Assembly (NCBI GenBank): GCA_052174115.1
Contig: JBQMRX010000001.1
Location: forward strand, 620,001 to 684,000
DNA: 64,000 nt
Direction of reading: 5' to 3'
From: Arsenophonus sp052174115
GTDB lineage: Bacteria; Pseudomonadota; Gammaproteobacteria; Enterobacterales; Enterobacteriaceae
Every line of letters starts with the position of its first letter. The stretch's first letter is position 1. Under the pieces are notes generated by a model. The model did no database searches, was not told where the DNA came from, and saw nothing but the letters and a program-made list of their open reading frames with translations. The position numbers were made by a program, and so were the translations under genes. Shown here piece by piece: positions 20,685 through 31,134 of this stretch.

Positions 20685-20697
20685 ATAAAAAAATTTA

Positions 20698-20770
20698 GGC
20701 CCCTTGGCTCAGTGGTTAGAGCAGGCGACTCATAATCGTTTGGTCGCTGGTTCAAGTCCAGCAGGGGCCA
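20698..20770 (+). tRNA. ileX: tRNA-Ile2 (anticodon CAT, lysidine-modified)
   Basis: A 73-base cloverleaf almost identical to E. coli ileX: acceptor GGCCCCT/AGGGGCC, D-arm with AGTGGTTAGAGC, anticodon loop CTCATAA with CAT at 20731-20733, and T-loop TTCAAGT. The body matches isoleucine tRNA 2 rather than elongator or initiator methionine tRNA. C34 must be converted to lysidine by TilS (not in the window) to read AUA, a codon that is very frequent in AT-rich genes such as these. The CCA end is not encoded (A20770 is followed by TAAA). The neighbour rpoD is the same as in E. coli. Confidence 0.93.
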
Positions 20771-20897
20771 TAAAAAATGAATCGTCATAATAATTAATTT
20801 AACTATAATAATTTATTTTTAATAAAAAATTTAGTTAATTAAAATTATCAATAAATTTTTTATCAAATAAGTATTTTATTTTTAGATAAAAATCATT

Positions 20898-22739
20898 TTA
20901 TTCATCTAAAAAACTACGTAATACTTCTGAACGGCTTGGATGACGAAGTTTACGTAATGCTTTTGCTTCAATTTGTCGAATTCTTTCACGAGTAACATCA
21001 AATTGTTTACCTACTTCTTCCAAAGTATGATCAGTATTCATATCAATACCAAAACGCATTCGTAAAACTTTTGCTTCACGACTAGTTAAACCTGATAAAA
21101 CTTCATTAGTAGCTGAACGTAAGCTTTCGGATGTAGCAGAATCTAATGGTAGTTCTAAATTAGTATCTTCAATGAAATCACCAAGATGTGAATCTTCATC
21201 ATCACCAATTGGTGTTTCCATTGAAATAGGTTCTTTTGCAATTTTTAATACTTTACGGATTTTATCTTCAGGCATTAACATACGTTCTGCTAATTCTTCA
21301 GGTGATGGTTCACGTCCAATCTCTTGTAATATTTGACGAGAAATGCGATTTAATTTATTAATTGTTTCAATCATATGCACTGGAATACGAATAGTACGTG
21401 CTTGATCAGCAATTGAACGAGTAATTGCTTGACGAATCCACCAAGTTGCATAAGTTGAAAACTTATATCCGCGACGATATTCAAATTTATCAACCGCTTT
21501 CATTAAACCAATATTACCTTCCTGAATAAGATCAAGAAATTGTAGACCTCGATTAGTATATTTTTTAGCAATAGAAATAACTAAACGTAAATTAGCTTCA
21601 ACCATCTCTTTTTTCGCTCGACGAGCTTTTGCTTCACCAATAGACATACGACGATTAATATCTTTTACTTGTTCAATTGTTAAACCAGTTTCTTCTTCAA
21701 TTTGTTGTAATTTTTGTAATGATCGTAATATTCCTTCTTCTACTTCAATTAATTTTTGAGAGTAAGATTTGTTCATCTCTTTTACTGAAGCCAACCAATT
21801 AACATTAGTCTCATTGCCTGAAAATAAAGTAATGAAATTTTTTTTTGGTATTTTGCAATCTTCAATACATAGTTTCATGATAAATCGTTCTTGAACACGA
21901 ATGCGATCCATCATATTACGCATATTATTTACTAAATAATCGAATTGTTTTGATATTAAACGAAATTGTTTAAAAATTTCTGATAACTGCTCAATTTTTG
22001 CTATTGAATTAGGATGATTACGCCCATTTTTTTGAATTTCAAGAGACATATGTTTGTATTGTTCACGGAGTTCTGAAAATTTCTGACGAGCAAGTTCTGG
22101 ATCGACATTATTTTCATTAGTATCATCACAATTATCATCTTCATCTTTATCTTCATCATTATTTTGAATTTCTTCTTGTAAGACTGAAGTAATATGTATT
22201 ATTGTTGGTATTAAATTTTCTTCAGTATTTTGATCAACAAAACCAATAATAATATCAGATAAACGAACTTCACCTTTTTCAACACGTTCATATTGAGTTA
22301 ATAAATAAGAAATAGCTTCAGGGTATTCAGCAACAGAACACTGAACTTGATTAATACCATCTTCAATACGTTTAGCAATATCAATTTCACCTTCACGAGT
22401 CAATAATTCTACTGTACCCATTTCACGCATATACATTCGTACAGGATCTGTTGTACGACCTATTTCATTTTCAACACTAGATAATACTTGAGCAGCAGCT
22501 TCAACAGTATCATCATCAGTATTAGTAGATGTTTCTGCTAGAATGAGATCATCAGCATCAGGCATTTCTTCCATCACTTGAATACCCATATCATTAATCA
22601 TTTGAATAATATCTTCAATTTGATATGAATCGATGATATCTTCAGGCAGATGATCATTAACTTCAGAATAAGTCAAATATCCCTGCTCTTTACCTTTAGT
22701 AACTAGTAGTTTTAACTGTGACTGCTGGTTTTGCTCCAT
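20898..22739 (-). CDS. rpoD: RNA polymerase sigma factor RpoD (sigma-70)
   Basis: Primary sigma factor, 613 residues, the same length as in E. coli. Region 1.1 begins MEQNQQSQLKLLVTKGKEQG, an acidic non-conserved region follows (DEDKDEDDNCDD), then the core regions 2-4: DLIQEGNIGLMKAVDKFEYR, KFSTYATWWIRQAITR for -10 recognition, and the helix-turn-helix VTRERIRQIEAKALRKLR for -35 recognition. The frame extends to 22793, but the Met at 22739 matches the known start. It ends the rpsU-dnaG-rpoD operon; a TATAAT (reverse of 22828-22833) in the gap could be an internal promoter. Confidence 0.98.
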   Translation of the reverse strand: MEQNQQSQLKLLVTKGKEQGYLTYSEVNDHLPEDIIDSYQIEDIIQMINDMGIQVMEEMPDADDLILAETSTNTDDDTVEAAAQVLSSVENEIGRTTDPVRMYMREMGTVELLTREGEIDIAKRIEDGINQVQCSVAEYPEAISYLLTQYERVEKGEVRLSDIIIGFVDQNTEENLIPTIIHITSVLQEEIQNNDEDKDEDDNCDDTNENNVDPELARQKFSELREQYKHMSLEIQKNGRNHPNSIAKIEQLSEIFKQFRLISKQFDYLVNNMRNMMDRIRVQERFIMKLCIEDCKIPKKNFITLFSGNETNVNWLASVKEMNKSYSQKLIEVEEGILRSLQKLQQIEEETGLTIEQVKDINRRMSIGEAKARRAKKEMVEANLRLVISIAKKYTNRGLQFLDLIQEGNIGLMKAVDKFEYRRGYKFSTYATWWIRQAITRSIADQARTIRIPVHMIETINKLNRISRQILQEIGREPSPEELAERMLMPEDKIRKVLKIAKEPISMETPIGDDEDSHLGDFIEDTNLELPLDSATSESLRSATNEVLSGLTSREAKVLRMRFGIDMNTDHTLEEVGKQFDVTRERIRQIEAKALRKLRHPSRSEVLRSFLDE

Positions 22740-22926
22740 AATATGGTATCTACACTTCATAATTTTTGTTAATATTGATCGATAAAAAAACAAATTAACT
22801 AACTATAAAATTAAATAGAATTTAATTATTATATGCTATGCTTTTTGTATCAAAATAATTTTAGTCATTTTATTTTTCATATTTTATTCGACACTTAACT
22901 ATATGTTATTTATTTTTTTAAAATTT

Positions 22927-24669
22927 CTATTTTATTTTTGCAGTAGTAATTAAACGAACTTCTTCACGTTCTTCGTTAGTTAAACCCTTTATTCGTTCTT
23001 TTGCTATTAAAAATTTAAACTTTTCATCAAGCACAATAATAAATAAATGTTCTAAGGTATCTTTAAACATTTTTTTAGCAATTTCTTCTTTTTCTATATC
23101 GTTCCAAGTTGCAAGTTTTTCAAGTTGTTTGAAGAATTTATTATTACGATAGTATTCCAATAGTTGGCCAGTATTTATATCTGGATTAGACTTACAAAGT
23201 TTAATTAACTCTAAAAATAACTTTAATCCTGGTAATTGTGAATTTTTAATTTCATCAAGAGTAGGAATTAAAGTTACAAATTTTGGATTTTGAAGTAAAA
23301 TTGAAATTAATATTCGCATTGTTGTTGGTTTAATTATTGGCATTTGAAAATTTATTTTTTTAGTTGATGATTTCTCAATCATAGCAAGAATATATGAAAT
23401 ATCAGGGATACCAATAAAACTACCTAATTCTTTTGCTAAATATAACTGTAAAGTATTACTAGGTATTTTTTTAATCAAAGAAATAGCAAGTTGATTTAAT
23501 TTAGCTTTACCTTCATAGCTAGCAAAATCAATATTTGAAATCAATGTATCATATAAAAACGTAGATAATGCATGTGACTTTTCTATTCGTTGTTCAAAAT
23601 TTATTTTACCTTCTTTACGTATTAGTGAATCAGGATCTTCTCCATCAGGTAAAAACATAAATTTTAACTGTCGCCCATCACTTAAATAAGGGAGAGCTAT
23701 TTCAAGCGTTCGCCATGCGGCTTTACGTCCTGCTTTATCTCCATCATAACAACAAATAACCGTATATGTTGTTCTGAATAATAACTGGATATGTTCTATT
23801 GTTGTTGATGTACCTAATGATGCTACTGCATATTTAATACCAAATTGCGCAAGTATTATAACATCCATATAACCTTCGACAATTAATAATTTAGAAAGTG
23901 CTGAATTATTTTGTATCGCTTCATATAGGCCATATAATTGACGGCTTTTATTAAAAATTTCTGTTTCTGATGAATTGAGATATTTTGGTAAAGTGTTATC
24001 TAAAACACGGCCACCAAATGCAATGACACGTCCTCTTCGATCTCGAATTGGAAACATTATACGTTCACGAAATCGATTATATATATAACCGTTATTATTT
24101 ATAACTAACATACCAGAAGCATTTAGCTGTTTATATTTATTAGTATGTTTAGTAACATATTGTAATAAGTTATCTAATCTACTTGGAGAAAAACCAATAG
24201 AAAAATAACAAATAATTTCATCACTTAATCCGCGTTGTATTAAATATTTTTTTGCATTATGTGCATCTAATTTATTCAATGAATGTTGATAAAATTGATT
24301 GATATTATTCATTAAATTGTAAAGATTTTTTCGATGATCTCGATTTATTTTATTTGAATTATTATTTTTTTCATAAGAAATTTCAAGTCCATGAATTGTA
24401 GCAAGTTCTTCAATTGTTTCAATAAAATTAAGTTTTTCATAATTCATTAAAAAATCAATAGCATTACCATTTGCGCCACAACCAAAACAATGATAAAATT
24501 GTTTATGGCTATTAACAATAAATGATGGTATTTTTTCATCATGAAATGGACAACGTGCATAATGATTCTTACCTTTCTTTTTTAGCGGTATTTTAGTGTT
24601 AATAAAATTAACAATATCTGTTCTAGCTAATAAATCATTAATAAATATACTAGAAATTCGTTCAGTCAT
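22927..24669 (-). CDS. dnaG: DNA primase DnaG
   Basis: Primase, 580 residues (E. coli 581), which makes RNA primers at the replication fork. The CHC2-type zinc motif is intact: Cys40, His43, Cys61 and Cys64. The TOPRIM core follows (VEGYMDVI, then CYDGDKAGRKAA) and the C-terminal helicase-binding domain extends to the end. The gene is the middle member of the rpsU-dnaG-rpoD macromolecular synthesis operon, 72 bases after rpsU and 187 before rpoD. Confidence 0.97.
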   Translation of the reverse strand: MTERISSIFINDLLARTDIVNFINTKIPLKKKGKNHYARCPFHDEKIPSFIVNSHKQFYHCFGCGANGNAIDFLMNYEKLNFIETIEELATIHGLEISYEKNNNSNKINRDHRKNLYNLMNNINQFYQHSLNKLDAHNAKKYLIQRGLSDEIICYFSIGFSPSRLDNLLQYVTKHTNKYKQLNASGMLVINNNGYIYNRFRERIMFPIRDRRGRVIAFGGRVLDNTLPKYLNSSETEIFNKSRQLYGLYEAIQNNSALSKLLIVEGYMDVIILAQFGIKYAVASLGTSTTIEHIQLLFRTTYTVICCYDGDKAGRKAAWRTLEIALPYLSDGRQLKFMFLPDGEDPDSLIRKEGKINFEQRIEKSHALSTFLYDTLISNIDFASYEGKAKLNQLAISLIKKIPSNTLQLYLAKELGSFIGIPDISYILAMIEKSSTKKINFQMPIIKPTTMRILISILLQNPKFVTLIPTLDEIKNSQLPGLKLFLELIKLCKSNPDINTGQLLEYYRNNKFFKQLEKLATWNDIEKEEIAKKMFKDTLEHLFIIVLDEKFKFLIAKERIKGLTNEEREEVRLITTAKIK

Positions 24670-24741
24670 AAATTTTTATTAAAGATATAATAAGTTTCAC
24701 CATCTGTAGTATAAAATATAATTTTTTAACTATTTTAATAA

Positions 24742-24957
24742 TTAATATAAACGAGTACGACGTGCGTTTTCACGAGCTAATTTTTTAGCGTGTCGCTTTA
24801 TTGCTGATGCTTTTTCACGTTTACGTACAGTCGTTGGTTTCTCATAGAACTCACGACGTCGCATTTCAGCTAATATTCCTGCTTTTTCACAAGAACGCTT
24901 AAAACGACGAAGTGCTACATCAAATGGTTCGTTTTCACGTATTTTAATTATCGGCAT
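24742..24957 (-). CDS. rpsU: 30S ribosomal protein S21
   Basis: S21, 71 residues, nearly identical to the E. coli protein: MPIIKIRENEPFDVALRRF, then FYEKPTTVRKR and the basic tail RRTRLY. S21 helps mRNA base-pair with 16S rRNA during initiation. First gene of the operon with dnaG and rpoD; divergent from tsaD across 316 bases. Confidence 0.98.
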   Translation of the reverse strand: MPIIKIRENEPFDVALRRFKRSCEKAGILAEMRRREFYEKPTTVRKREKASAIKRHAKKLARENARRTRLY

Positions 24958-25273
24958 ATGTATTTTCGCTTCAAAAAATTAATTTTGCTAGAAATATCAT
25001 TACTAGCTGTATCTTTAAAATAATATGAAATTTTACTTCAATAAGTATAGATTTGTAAAGTACTGTATAAAAAAATGAAACAGATAAAATCATTTAATAA
25101 ATTATTTTTTAATTTTTAATAAAAAATTAATTTATATTAAATAATATAAATTAGATATATAAATTATTTATATTAATAAATAATTACTTCAATTCAAATA
25201 AATATTTTTCTATAAAATTATTTATTGAAATAAATAATGAATAATTTTTTTTAGTAAAATTTATGAGTAATAT
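24958..25273. other. Divergent promoter region of rpsU and tsaD
   Basis: 316 AT-rich bases that must hold promoters for both directions. On the minus strand TTTACA and TAAAAT 18 bases apart (about 25030-25060) could serve rpsU. An A/T inverted repeat with 12-bp arms lies at 25128-25153. No LexA site, which controls the E. coli operon, was seen. Confidence 0.45.
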
Positions 25274-26305
25274 ATGCGTGTTTTAGGTATAGAAACATCT
25301 TGTGATGAAACAGGTATCGCGATTTATGACGATCAACTAGGTTTATTAGCTAATCAATTATATAGTCAAGCAGTATTACATGCTAAATATGGTGGAGTAG
25401 TGCCAGAATTAGCTTCTCGAAATCATATTCGTAAAATAATTCCTTTAATTAAAGCGACACTACAACAAGCAAACTTAATAGGTGATGATATTGATGCTAT
25501 TGCTTATACTGCTGGTCCAGGTTTAATTGGTTCTTTATTAGTAGGAGCAACAATTGGAAGTTCATTAGCATTTTCTTGGCAAGTACCAGCTATTCCTATT
25601 AATCATATGGAAGGTCATTTATTATCGCCAATGTTAGAAAAAAATAGCCCTAAATTTCCTTTTATAGCATTATTGGTCTCCGGTGGGCATACTCAATTAA
25701 TTAATGTAATAGCTATTGGTCAATATCAATTATTAGGTGAATCAATTGATGACGCTGCAGGTGAATCATTTGATAAGATAGCAAAATTATTAGGTTTAGA
25801 TTATCCAGGTGGACCAGCACTTTCATCTATAGCTCAACAAGGACAAATTGGGCGTTTTGTATTTCCTCGTCCAATGACAGATCGTCCTGGATTAGATTTT
25901 AGTTTTTCTGGTTTAAAAACTTTTGCCGCTAATACAATTTCTAATAATAATATGGATCAGCAAACAATTGCTGATATTGCTAGGGCATTTGAAGATGCAG
26001 TTGTTGATACATTGATTATTAAATGTAAACGCGCTTTAAGGGAAACTGGCTCTAATCGTTTAATTATAGCTGGCGGCGTAAGTGCAAATTACACCTTACG
26101 AACTAAAATAGTAGAATCGATAAAAAAAATTGATGGAGAAGTTTTTTATCCAAGACCAGAATTTTGTACTGATAATGGTGCAATGATAGCGCTTGCTGGT
26201 ATGATCCGATTTAAAAGTGGCGTCAGTAATAATCTTAATGTTAGTGTTAAAGCTCGTTGGTCGTTAGAGGATTTACCACCATTAATTATTAATATCGTTA
26301 CATAA
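25274..26305 (+). CDS. tsaD: tRNA N6-adenosine threonylcarbamoyltransferase TsaD
   Basis: TsaD (YgjD, formerly Gcp), 343 residues, which transfers threonylcarbamoyl to A37 of ANN-decoding tRNAs with TsaB, TsaE and TsaC. It starts MRVLGIETSCDETGIAIYDD; the metal-binding histidines are His111 and His115 (NHMEGH), and the ASKHA-fold segments LLVSGGHTQL, GESFDKIAKLLGL and IAGGVSANYTLR are all present. Divergent from rpsU as in E. coli. Confidence 0.97.
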   Translation: MRVLGIETSCDETGIAIYDDQLGLLANQLYSQAVLHAKYGGVVPELASRNHIRKIIPLIKATLQQANLIGDDIDAIAYTAGPGLIGSLLVGATIGSSLAFSWQVPAIPINHMEGHLLSPMLEKNSPKFPFIALLVSGGHTQLINVIAIGQYQLLGESIDDAAGESFDKIAKLLGLDYPGGPALSSIAQQGQIGRFVFPRPMTDRPGLDFSFSGLKTFAANTISNNNMDQQTIADIARAFEDAVVDTLIIKCKRALRETGSNRLIIAGGVSANYTLRTKIVESIKKIDGEVFYPRPEFCTDNGAMIALAGMIRFKSGVSNNLNVSVKARWSLEDLPPLIINIVT

Positions 26306-27280
26306 ATAAATTTATTAATAAAACTAATAACATAATTGATCATTTTTGATATTATTCTAATGTAAAAATTTTTTAAAAAAAATAAATACTAAATATTGTT
26401 ATGATAATAAAATAATATAATATTAAGTATGAAAATAATAATAATTATAAAGTGGATATAAATTTAAATTAGCAATATAGAATATAATAAATATAAATAA
26501 GATAATAATTAAAAAGAATAAATATATAATGATATATATTAGTTAGTTCTGCAATAAGTAAGTAAAAATAATAACTTTCATTAATTTTGAACTTATGATA
26601 ATAATAAATCTTAAATTAATAAGATATTATCTCTATTTAAAATAAAATTAATATTTTATAAAAAAGTAAAAATTTTAATAATTAAAATATAAAATATTAA
26701 AGTTATATATCTTATAAATATAAATTTATATTTATAAGATATATAACAAACAAAATTAAAGTATTCATTTTCTTTTCATAATATGAGATACATTTTTATT
26801 TAAAATTTTTTAAAAATATACATGATCAAATAAATTAAAAATGATATATTAAAATATACTAAATATTGAATCAACAAAGATAAAAAAAGAGTATTTATAT
26901 TATATATAATTATATTCATATTTTTATTTTTAATAATTTAGTTATTTAAAATTTAAAATAATTTACTATGCTTAAGTTTTATTTTAATGTTATTTAAATA
27001 TTATTTTAAAATATCATACTAATATTGTTATATTAATATGATATATAGTTTTTAATAAAATTAAAATAATTTATTCTATATTTGTTTTTTAATTTATAGT
27101 GTTTTTTTAAAATTTAGTTATTTGTGTCATTTTTAATATATACTAAATTTAATAACTTTATTTTTGCTTTAAATTTTACTTAATTATACAATTATTCTAT
27201 TATTTATAGTTATTAATATAGAGATATAGAAGTATCTTAATAATATCTTAGTTTAAAAATAAAATATAAGAGAATTATAA
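26306..27280. other. Gene-less spacer between tsaD and folB
   Basis: About 975 bases. E. coli has several genes here (plsY, ttd operon); no remnant is recognisable. It contains a 46-bp perfect palindrome (26702-26747) and a 14-bp hairpin with one mismatch (27013-27045). Confidence 0.6.
26702..26747. repeat. 46-bp perfect palindrome without loop
   Basis: The arm 26702-26724 (beginning GTTATATATCTTATAAA) is exactly mirrored by 26725-26747. Four bases are G or C. It lies about 400 bases after tsaD and 530 before folB, both plus-strand. There is no T-tract. It shares the arm element TATATCTT followed by TATAA with the palindrome at 40636-40681. Confidence 0.85.
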
Positions 27281-27643
27281 ATGGATATTGTTTTTATTAA
27301 AAAGTTATCAGTATTTACAATAATTGGTGCATATAAATGGGAACAAACTATTAAACAAGAAATATTATTAGATATTGAAATGGGGTGGAATAATCGACGT
27401 GCGGCTAAAAAAGATCAAATAGAATATTGTTTAGATTATGATAAAGTCAGCCAAGTGATAATCAAATATATAGAAACACAAAAATTTGTATTAATAGAAC
27501 GTATTGCACAAGAAGTTGCTGATATTATTTTAAATCAATTTAATAGTTTTTGGGTACGAGTTAAAGTGTGTAAGCCGGGTGTTGTGATAAATGCCAAACA
27601 AATTGGTGTTATCGTAGAACGTATAAAATCAACTTTAGATTAA
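27281..27643 (+). CDS. folB: Dihydroneopterin aldolase FolB
   Basis: FolB, 120 residues (E. coli about 122), which cleaves 7,8-dihydroneopterin in folate synthesis. The sequence starts MDIVFIKKLSVFTIIGAYKWE, keeps the YCLDYDKV segment, the conserved active-site Glu in FVLIERIAQ, and the Lys of the KPGVV motif. A GAGAA Shine-Dalgarno precedes the ATG. Its stop codon is one base away from that of the convergent cca gene. With folA and thyA it marks a retained folate branch. Confidence 0.93.
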   Translation: MDIVFIKKLSVFTIIGAYKWEQTIKQEILLDIEMGWNNRRAAKKDQIEYCLDYDKVSQVIIKYIETQKFVLIERIAQEVADIILNQFNSFWVRVKVCKPGVVINAKQIGVIVERIKSTLD

Positions 27644-27644
27644 T

Positions 27645-28883
27645 TTAAATTGGTAAAATAGTTTGTTGTTCTCGCCAATTAGTTAAAAGTTTAATACGTT
27701 CTTGATTGAGTTGATTTTTTATTTCAATACCTTTAATTCCTTGTTTTACAATATTTTTAGTTGATAATTTTTGTGTTATTTTAAATGCTTCAACAAGAAA
27801 TTTAGTTTGCAAATAAACAATATTTTTTTGTCCAAACAAACTTTTAGCATTAGCTTCACAAGCTATAGCAAGTTGATTAATTCGTTCTGGTTTTCTCCAA
27901 CTATCTAATTGATTAAAAATATTAATTATAGTTTCAGGTTGTAATTGATTAATTTTATGAATTTGCATATGAAATCGAGCAACTAATTTAGCTAATTCTT
28001 TCATTTTATTTGGAATACATAATCTATTACACATATTTTCTATTAAAGAAATCGCTTTAATAGAGTTACTGTAATGATAATGATGTTGTTTTAATAATAA
28101 AAATATATGACTAATATCATGACAAAGAGCAGCAAAGCGAATTTCAATATTATCAGTTAATAATACTGCCATTTTTAAAGTTAAAAGTGTATCTATTTCA
28201 GTATTAGTTTTTGAATGCAATTTTGTCATTGATATTATACTAAATAATTTGTTAATTTCAGGAAAAATAATAGACAATGCTTGACAATTATATAAAATAT
28301 GAAAATAAATTTCAGGAGATGATGATCGAAGTGCTTTTTCTGTCTCTATCCATACTCTTTTTTGGCTAATTGTGTTTAATTCATTATTAAAAACCATTTT
28401 TTTCATTAATAATTGTGTTTCATTGGTAATAAAAAAATTTTGTGTGGCTAATCTAGCAGCAAAGCGTGCTACTCGAAGTATTCGCAATGGATCTTCCGTA
28501 AAAGCAGAAGAAACATGTCGTAATAAGCGATTTTTTATATCTTGTTCACCATGATATGGATCAATCAGTTTACCATCTTCAGTTTGTGCAATAGCATTAA
28601 TAGTTAAATCTCGACGTAAAAGATCTTCTTCTATAGTAACATCAGGTTTAGTATAACAAGAAAACCCAGTATATCCGATACTTATTTTTCGTTCTTTGCG
28701 AGCAAGTGCATATTCTTCCCGTGTTTTTGGATGGAGAAAAACAGGAAAATCTTTTCCTACTTGTTTAAAACCTAATTTAATTAAATCATCAGGTGTAGAC
28801 CCAACTACTACCCAATCACGATCAGATACTGGTAATCCTAATAGCTGATCTCTTACTGCACCACCAACAAGATAAATTTTCAT
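27645..28883 (-). CDS. cca: CCA-adding tRNA nucleotidyltransferase with HD domain
   Basis: Class II CCA-adding enzyme, 412 residues as in E. coli. The nucleotidyltransferase head reads MKIYLVGGAVRDQLLGLPVSD with catalytic aspartates in DRDWVVVG, followed by EDLLRRDLTINAIA and the base-selecting helices (EDPLRILRVARFAAR). The C-terminal HD phosphohydrolase region keeps CHD in ALCHDISH. Both tRNA genes in this window lack an encoded CCA, so this enzyme is needed for tRNA maturation, not only repair. It ends one base from the folB stop, as a convergent neighbour. Confidence 0.97.
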   Translation of the reverse strand: MKIYLVGGAVRDQLLGLPVSDRDWVVVGSTPDDLIKLGFKQVGKDFPVFLHPKTREEYALARKERKISIGYTGFSCYTKPDVTIEEDLLRRDLTINAIAQTEDGKLIDPYHGEQDIKNRLLRHVSSAFTEDPLRILRVARFAARLATQNFFITNETQLLMKKMVFNNELNTISQKRVWIETEKALRSSSPEIYFHILYNCQALSIIFPEINKLFSIISMTKLHSKTNTEIDTLLTLKMAVLLTDNIEIRFAALCHDISHIFLLLKQHHYHYSNSIKAISLIENMCNRLCIPNKMKELAKLVARFHMQIHKINQLQPETIINIFNQLDSWRKPERINQLAIACEANAKSLFGQKNIVYLQTKFLVEAFKITQKLSTKNIVKQGIKGIEIKNQLNQERIKLLTNWREQQTILPI

Positions 28884-29830
28884 GATATTTTATTTAATTT
28901 ATCTAATAATTATTAGATTTTTATATTATGATAGAATTTTAAATTATAACAATTAATAAATTAAATTATTGTTAATTCAATTAATTTATTAAAATTAAAT
29001 ATAGTTTTGTTTGATTTAATTCAATCATATACTTTAGTGAAATATGAAAGATAAAATGATTATTTAAATTAATTTATGATTATCAATAATGAATGAATTA
29101 ATTATAATATTTCAGATTAATTAATTTTAATATAACTTAAGTTAAAAATAAAACTATTTGAAATATTTTATAAATGACAAGAAATAAATTCTATTTTATT
29201 TTGTTATTATTTTTTAAATTATTTATTTTTATATTAAAATTATAGATGATTTCTATCATTAATCATAAAAAATTATTTATATTAATTAACTATAATGTAA
29301 ATAAAAATTGAAATATTTACTTTTATCAAAAAAGTATTAGAAAATATAAAATAAAAAATAAATTATTATAAATTAAATTAAAGTTGTTTTTTAAAAAGTT
29401 ATTTATTGAATTTATACATATATATCTTATTGATAGCGGAAAAAACTATTAAAAAATTAAACTGAAAATTAAATTAGAAAATAAATTAAAAATAGCAAAT
29501 AAATAAATTAAATTTTTAGTTTTAATAAAAATAAAATTGAATAAAATAAAATTACTAGTAATAAGAAGTTAAATTATTTATTAAATTTAAATATGAATTT
29601 AAATTTATGAAACTTGTATTCATATTTTATTATTAAATAAAATTAAATTAATAAAAATAGAAAAAATAATTTTTAATTAAAATTAAAAGAAATTAATCAT
29701 TAAATGTTTATTAGAATAATTAATATAATTATAAACATTTAATTATCAATAAATATTATTATTTACTTAATGATATTTATCATAATTAAAGATAATTATA
29801 ATTATTATTTATTTTTTATTTCTTATTATA

Positions 29831-29856
29831 CTAAATAAAAATTAATTTTTATTTAG
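29831..29856. repeat. 26-bp perfect palindrome
   Basis: CTAAATAAAAATT followed immediately by its reverse complement AATTTTTATTTAG. No loop. It is in the desert between cca and hldE. Confidence 0.75.
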
Positions 29857-30078
29857 ATATCAATTTTATTTTTTAAAATTTAAATAAATCAATGATATCA
29901 GAAATATCATTTTATAATTAAATATATATTCAAAATAATAACAACTTAATTTATATTAATCTTAAAATATATATTTATTTTCTTTATATTTCAATATTAT
30001 ATTTATTTTAGTATTATTAATCGTTAATTAACATAAAAATATTATCTAAAAATAAAAGCATTCTATTGATGTTAATAG

Positions 30079-30098
30079 AATCATATATGATTTTTTTT
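30079..30098 (+). terminator. Orphan terminator-like palindrome with T-tract
   Basis: AATCATATATGATT (30079-30092) is self-complementary and runs into TTTTTT. An 8-bp hairpin (ATTCTATT/AATAGAAT) lies directly upstream and shares two bases. No gene ends nearby. Confidence 0.35.
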
Positions 30099-31086
30099 AA
30101 TATATTATCTATATAATAAAATTTATTACTAAGTTTTTAGTTATTCTTAAGTCTTTGTCAATATAGTGCTTACTTATAGCATTTTTACTAATATTAATGT
30201 TAATATTAATATTATTTTAAAAAAATAAATAACATAATTAATAAATAATTATCTCTTTCCATATTAAATAAAATAATGTTATAATTAATGATAATAATTA
30301 AAAATTTATATTTTTCTTAAATAAATTTCAAATTAAATTAGTTTAGTATTAATTATATGTGAATTTGTAATTATTAAAATTTTTTCATGAATATTATTTT
30401 ATTCTAAAAATAATATTTATATTTTATTTCTATAAATTCTTAATTAAAATGATGATATAAATAATTATATATTGTTAATATTTTTATTTATTTTAGTAAT
30501 AAATTTTAATAAAAATAAATCTATAACATACTATTTAAATATAAAAAATTTTTGTTAAATATAGTTATAGTTATTTTAGAAATATTCAGATAAATAAAAA
30601 TTTATTAATATAGTTACTGTATATTTACCAATTAAGATTTTAATTAATACTTAAAATTTAAACAAATATTAATATATATTAATTAATTATATTTTTTATT
30701 AAAAATTTTTAGTAATGGATCTTTTATTATTTTTATTAAATAAATTAATTAATCTCAATTCTTTTACTATATATCCTTTATTTATTATAATTTATCGAAA
30801 TTAATTAAGAGAATTTTTATTATTTTATCAATAAATATATTGATGAATAATATCTTAAAATAAACTAATGATTTAAATATAAATATAACTTTTACGCATT
30901 ATTTACAAATTGATATCAAATATTTTGATACTTTTATTATAAAAGAAATTAATTATTTAAGATATTCAAGTAATAAGTATTATTATTAATATAATTTATA
31001 TAATTATATATGAAGTAAAATATATAAATTAATTAACTATTATAGTAAATCAACTAAATTTAAATAATAATTATTATTGATTAAGA

Positions 31087-31134
31087 ACACATAATTTAAT
31101 GAAAAAATTACTTAATTTTATATGTGATTTTTTT
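31087..31134 (+). terminator. Orphan terminator-like hairpin with eight-T tract
   Basis: An imperfect stem with CACATA and TATGTG ends, A/T pairs inside, followed by an eight-T run. It is about 700 bases upstream of hldE on the same strand and 2.2 kb from cca, so it ends no existing gene. Confidence 0.4.

Larger units (their letters stand above)
16259..20697. other. Largest gene desert of the window
   Basis: About 4.4 kb with no supported gene on either strand and extreme A+T content. Visible structure: terminator-like hairpins at 16749-16790 and 16992-17019, palindromes at 17670-17686, 18580-18609 and 19772-19792, a 9-bp hairpin at 18879-18899, and loosely paired arms at 19080-19096 and 19139-19155. 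These suggest several lost genes whose ends persist longer than their bodies. No protein similarity was recognised by eye. Confidence 0.6.

Noticed and set aside
20698..20770. tRNA with CAT anticodon as tRNA-Met
   Set aside because: The acceptor, D-arm and T-arm match E. coli tRNA-Ile2 (ileX) and not elongator or initiator tRNA-Met; adjacency to rpoD supports this.
26146..28554. Antisense frames over the tsaD end (26146-26343) and cca (28372-28554), and similar ones over djlA and thiP
   Set aside because: No recognisable protein and entirely covered by conserved genes on the other strand.
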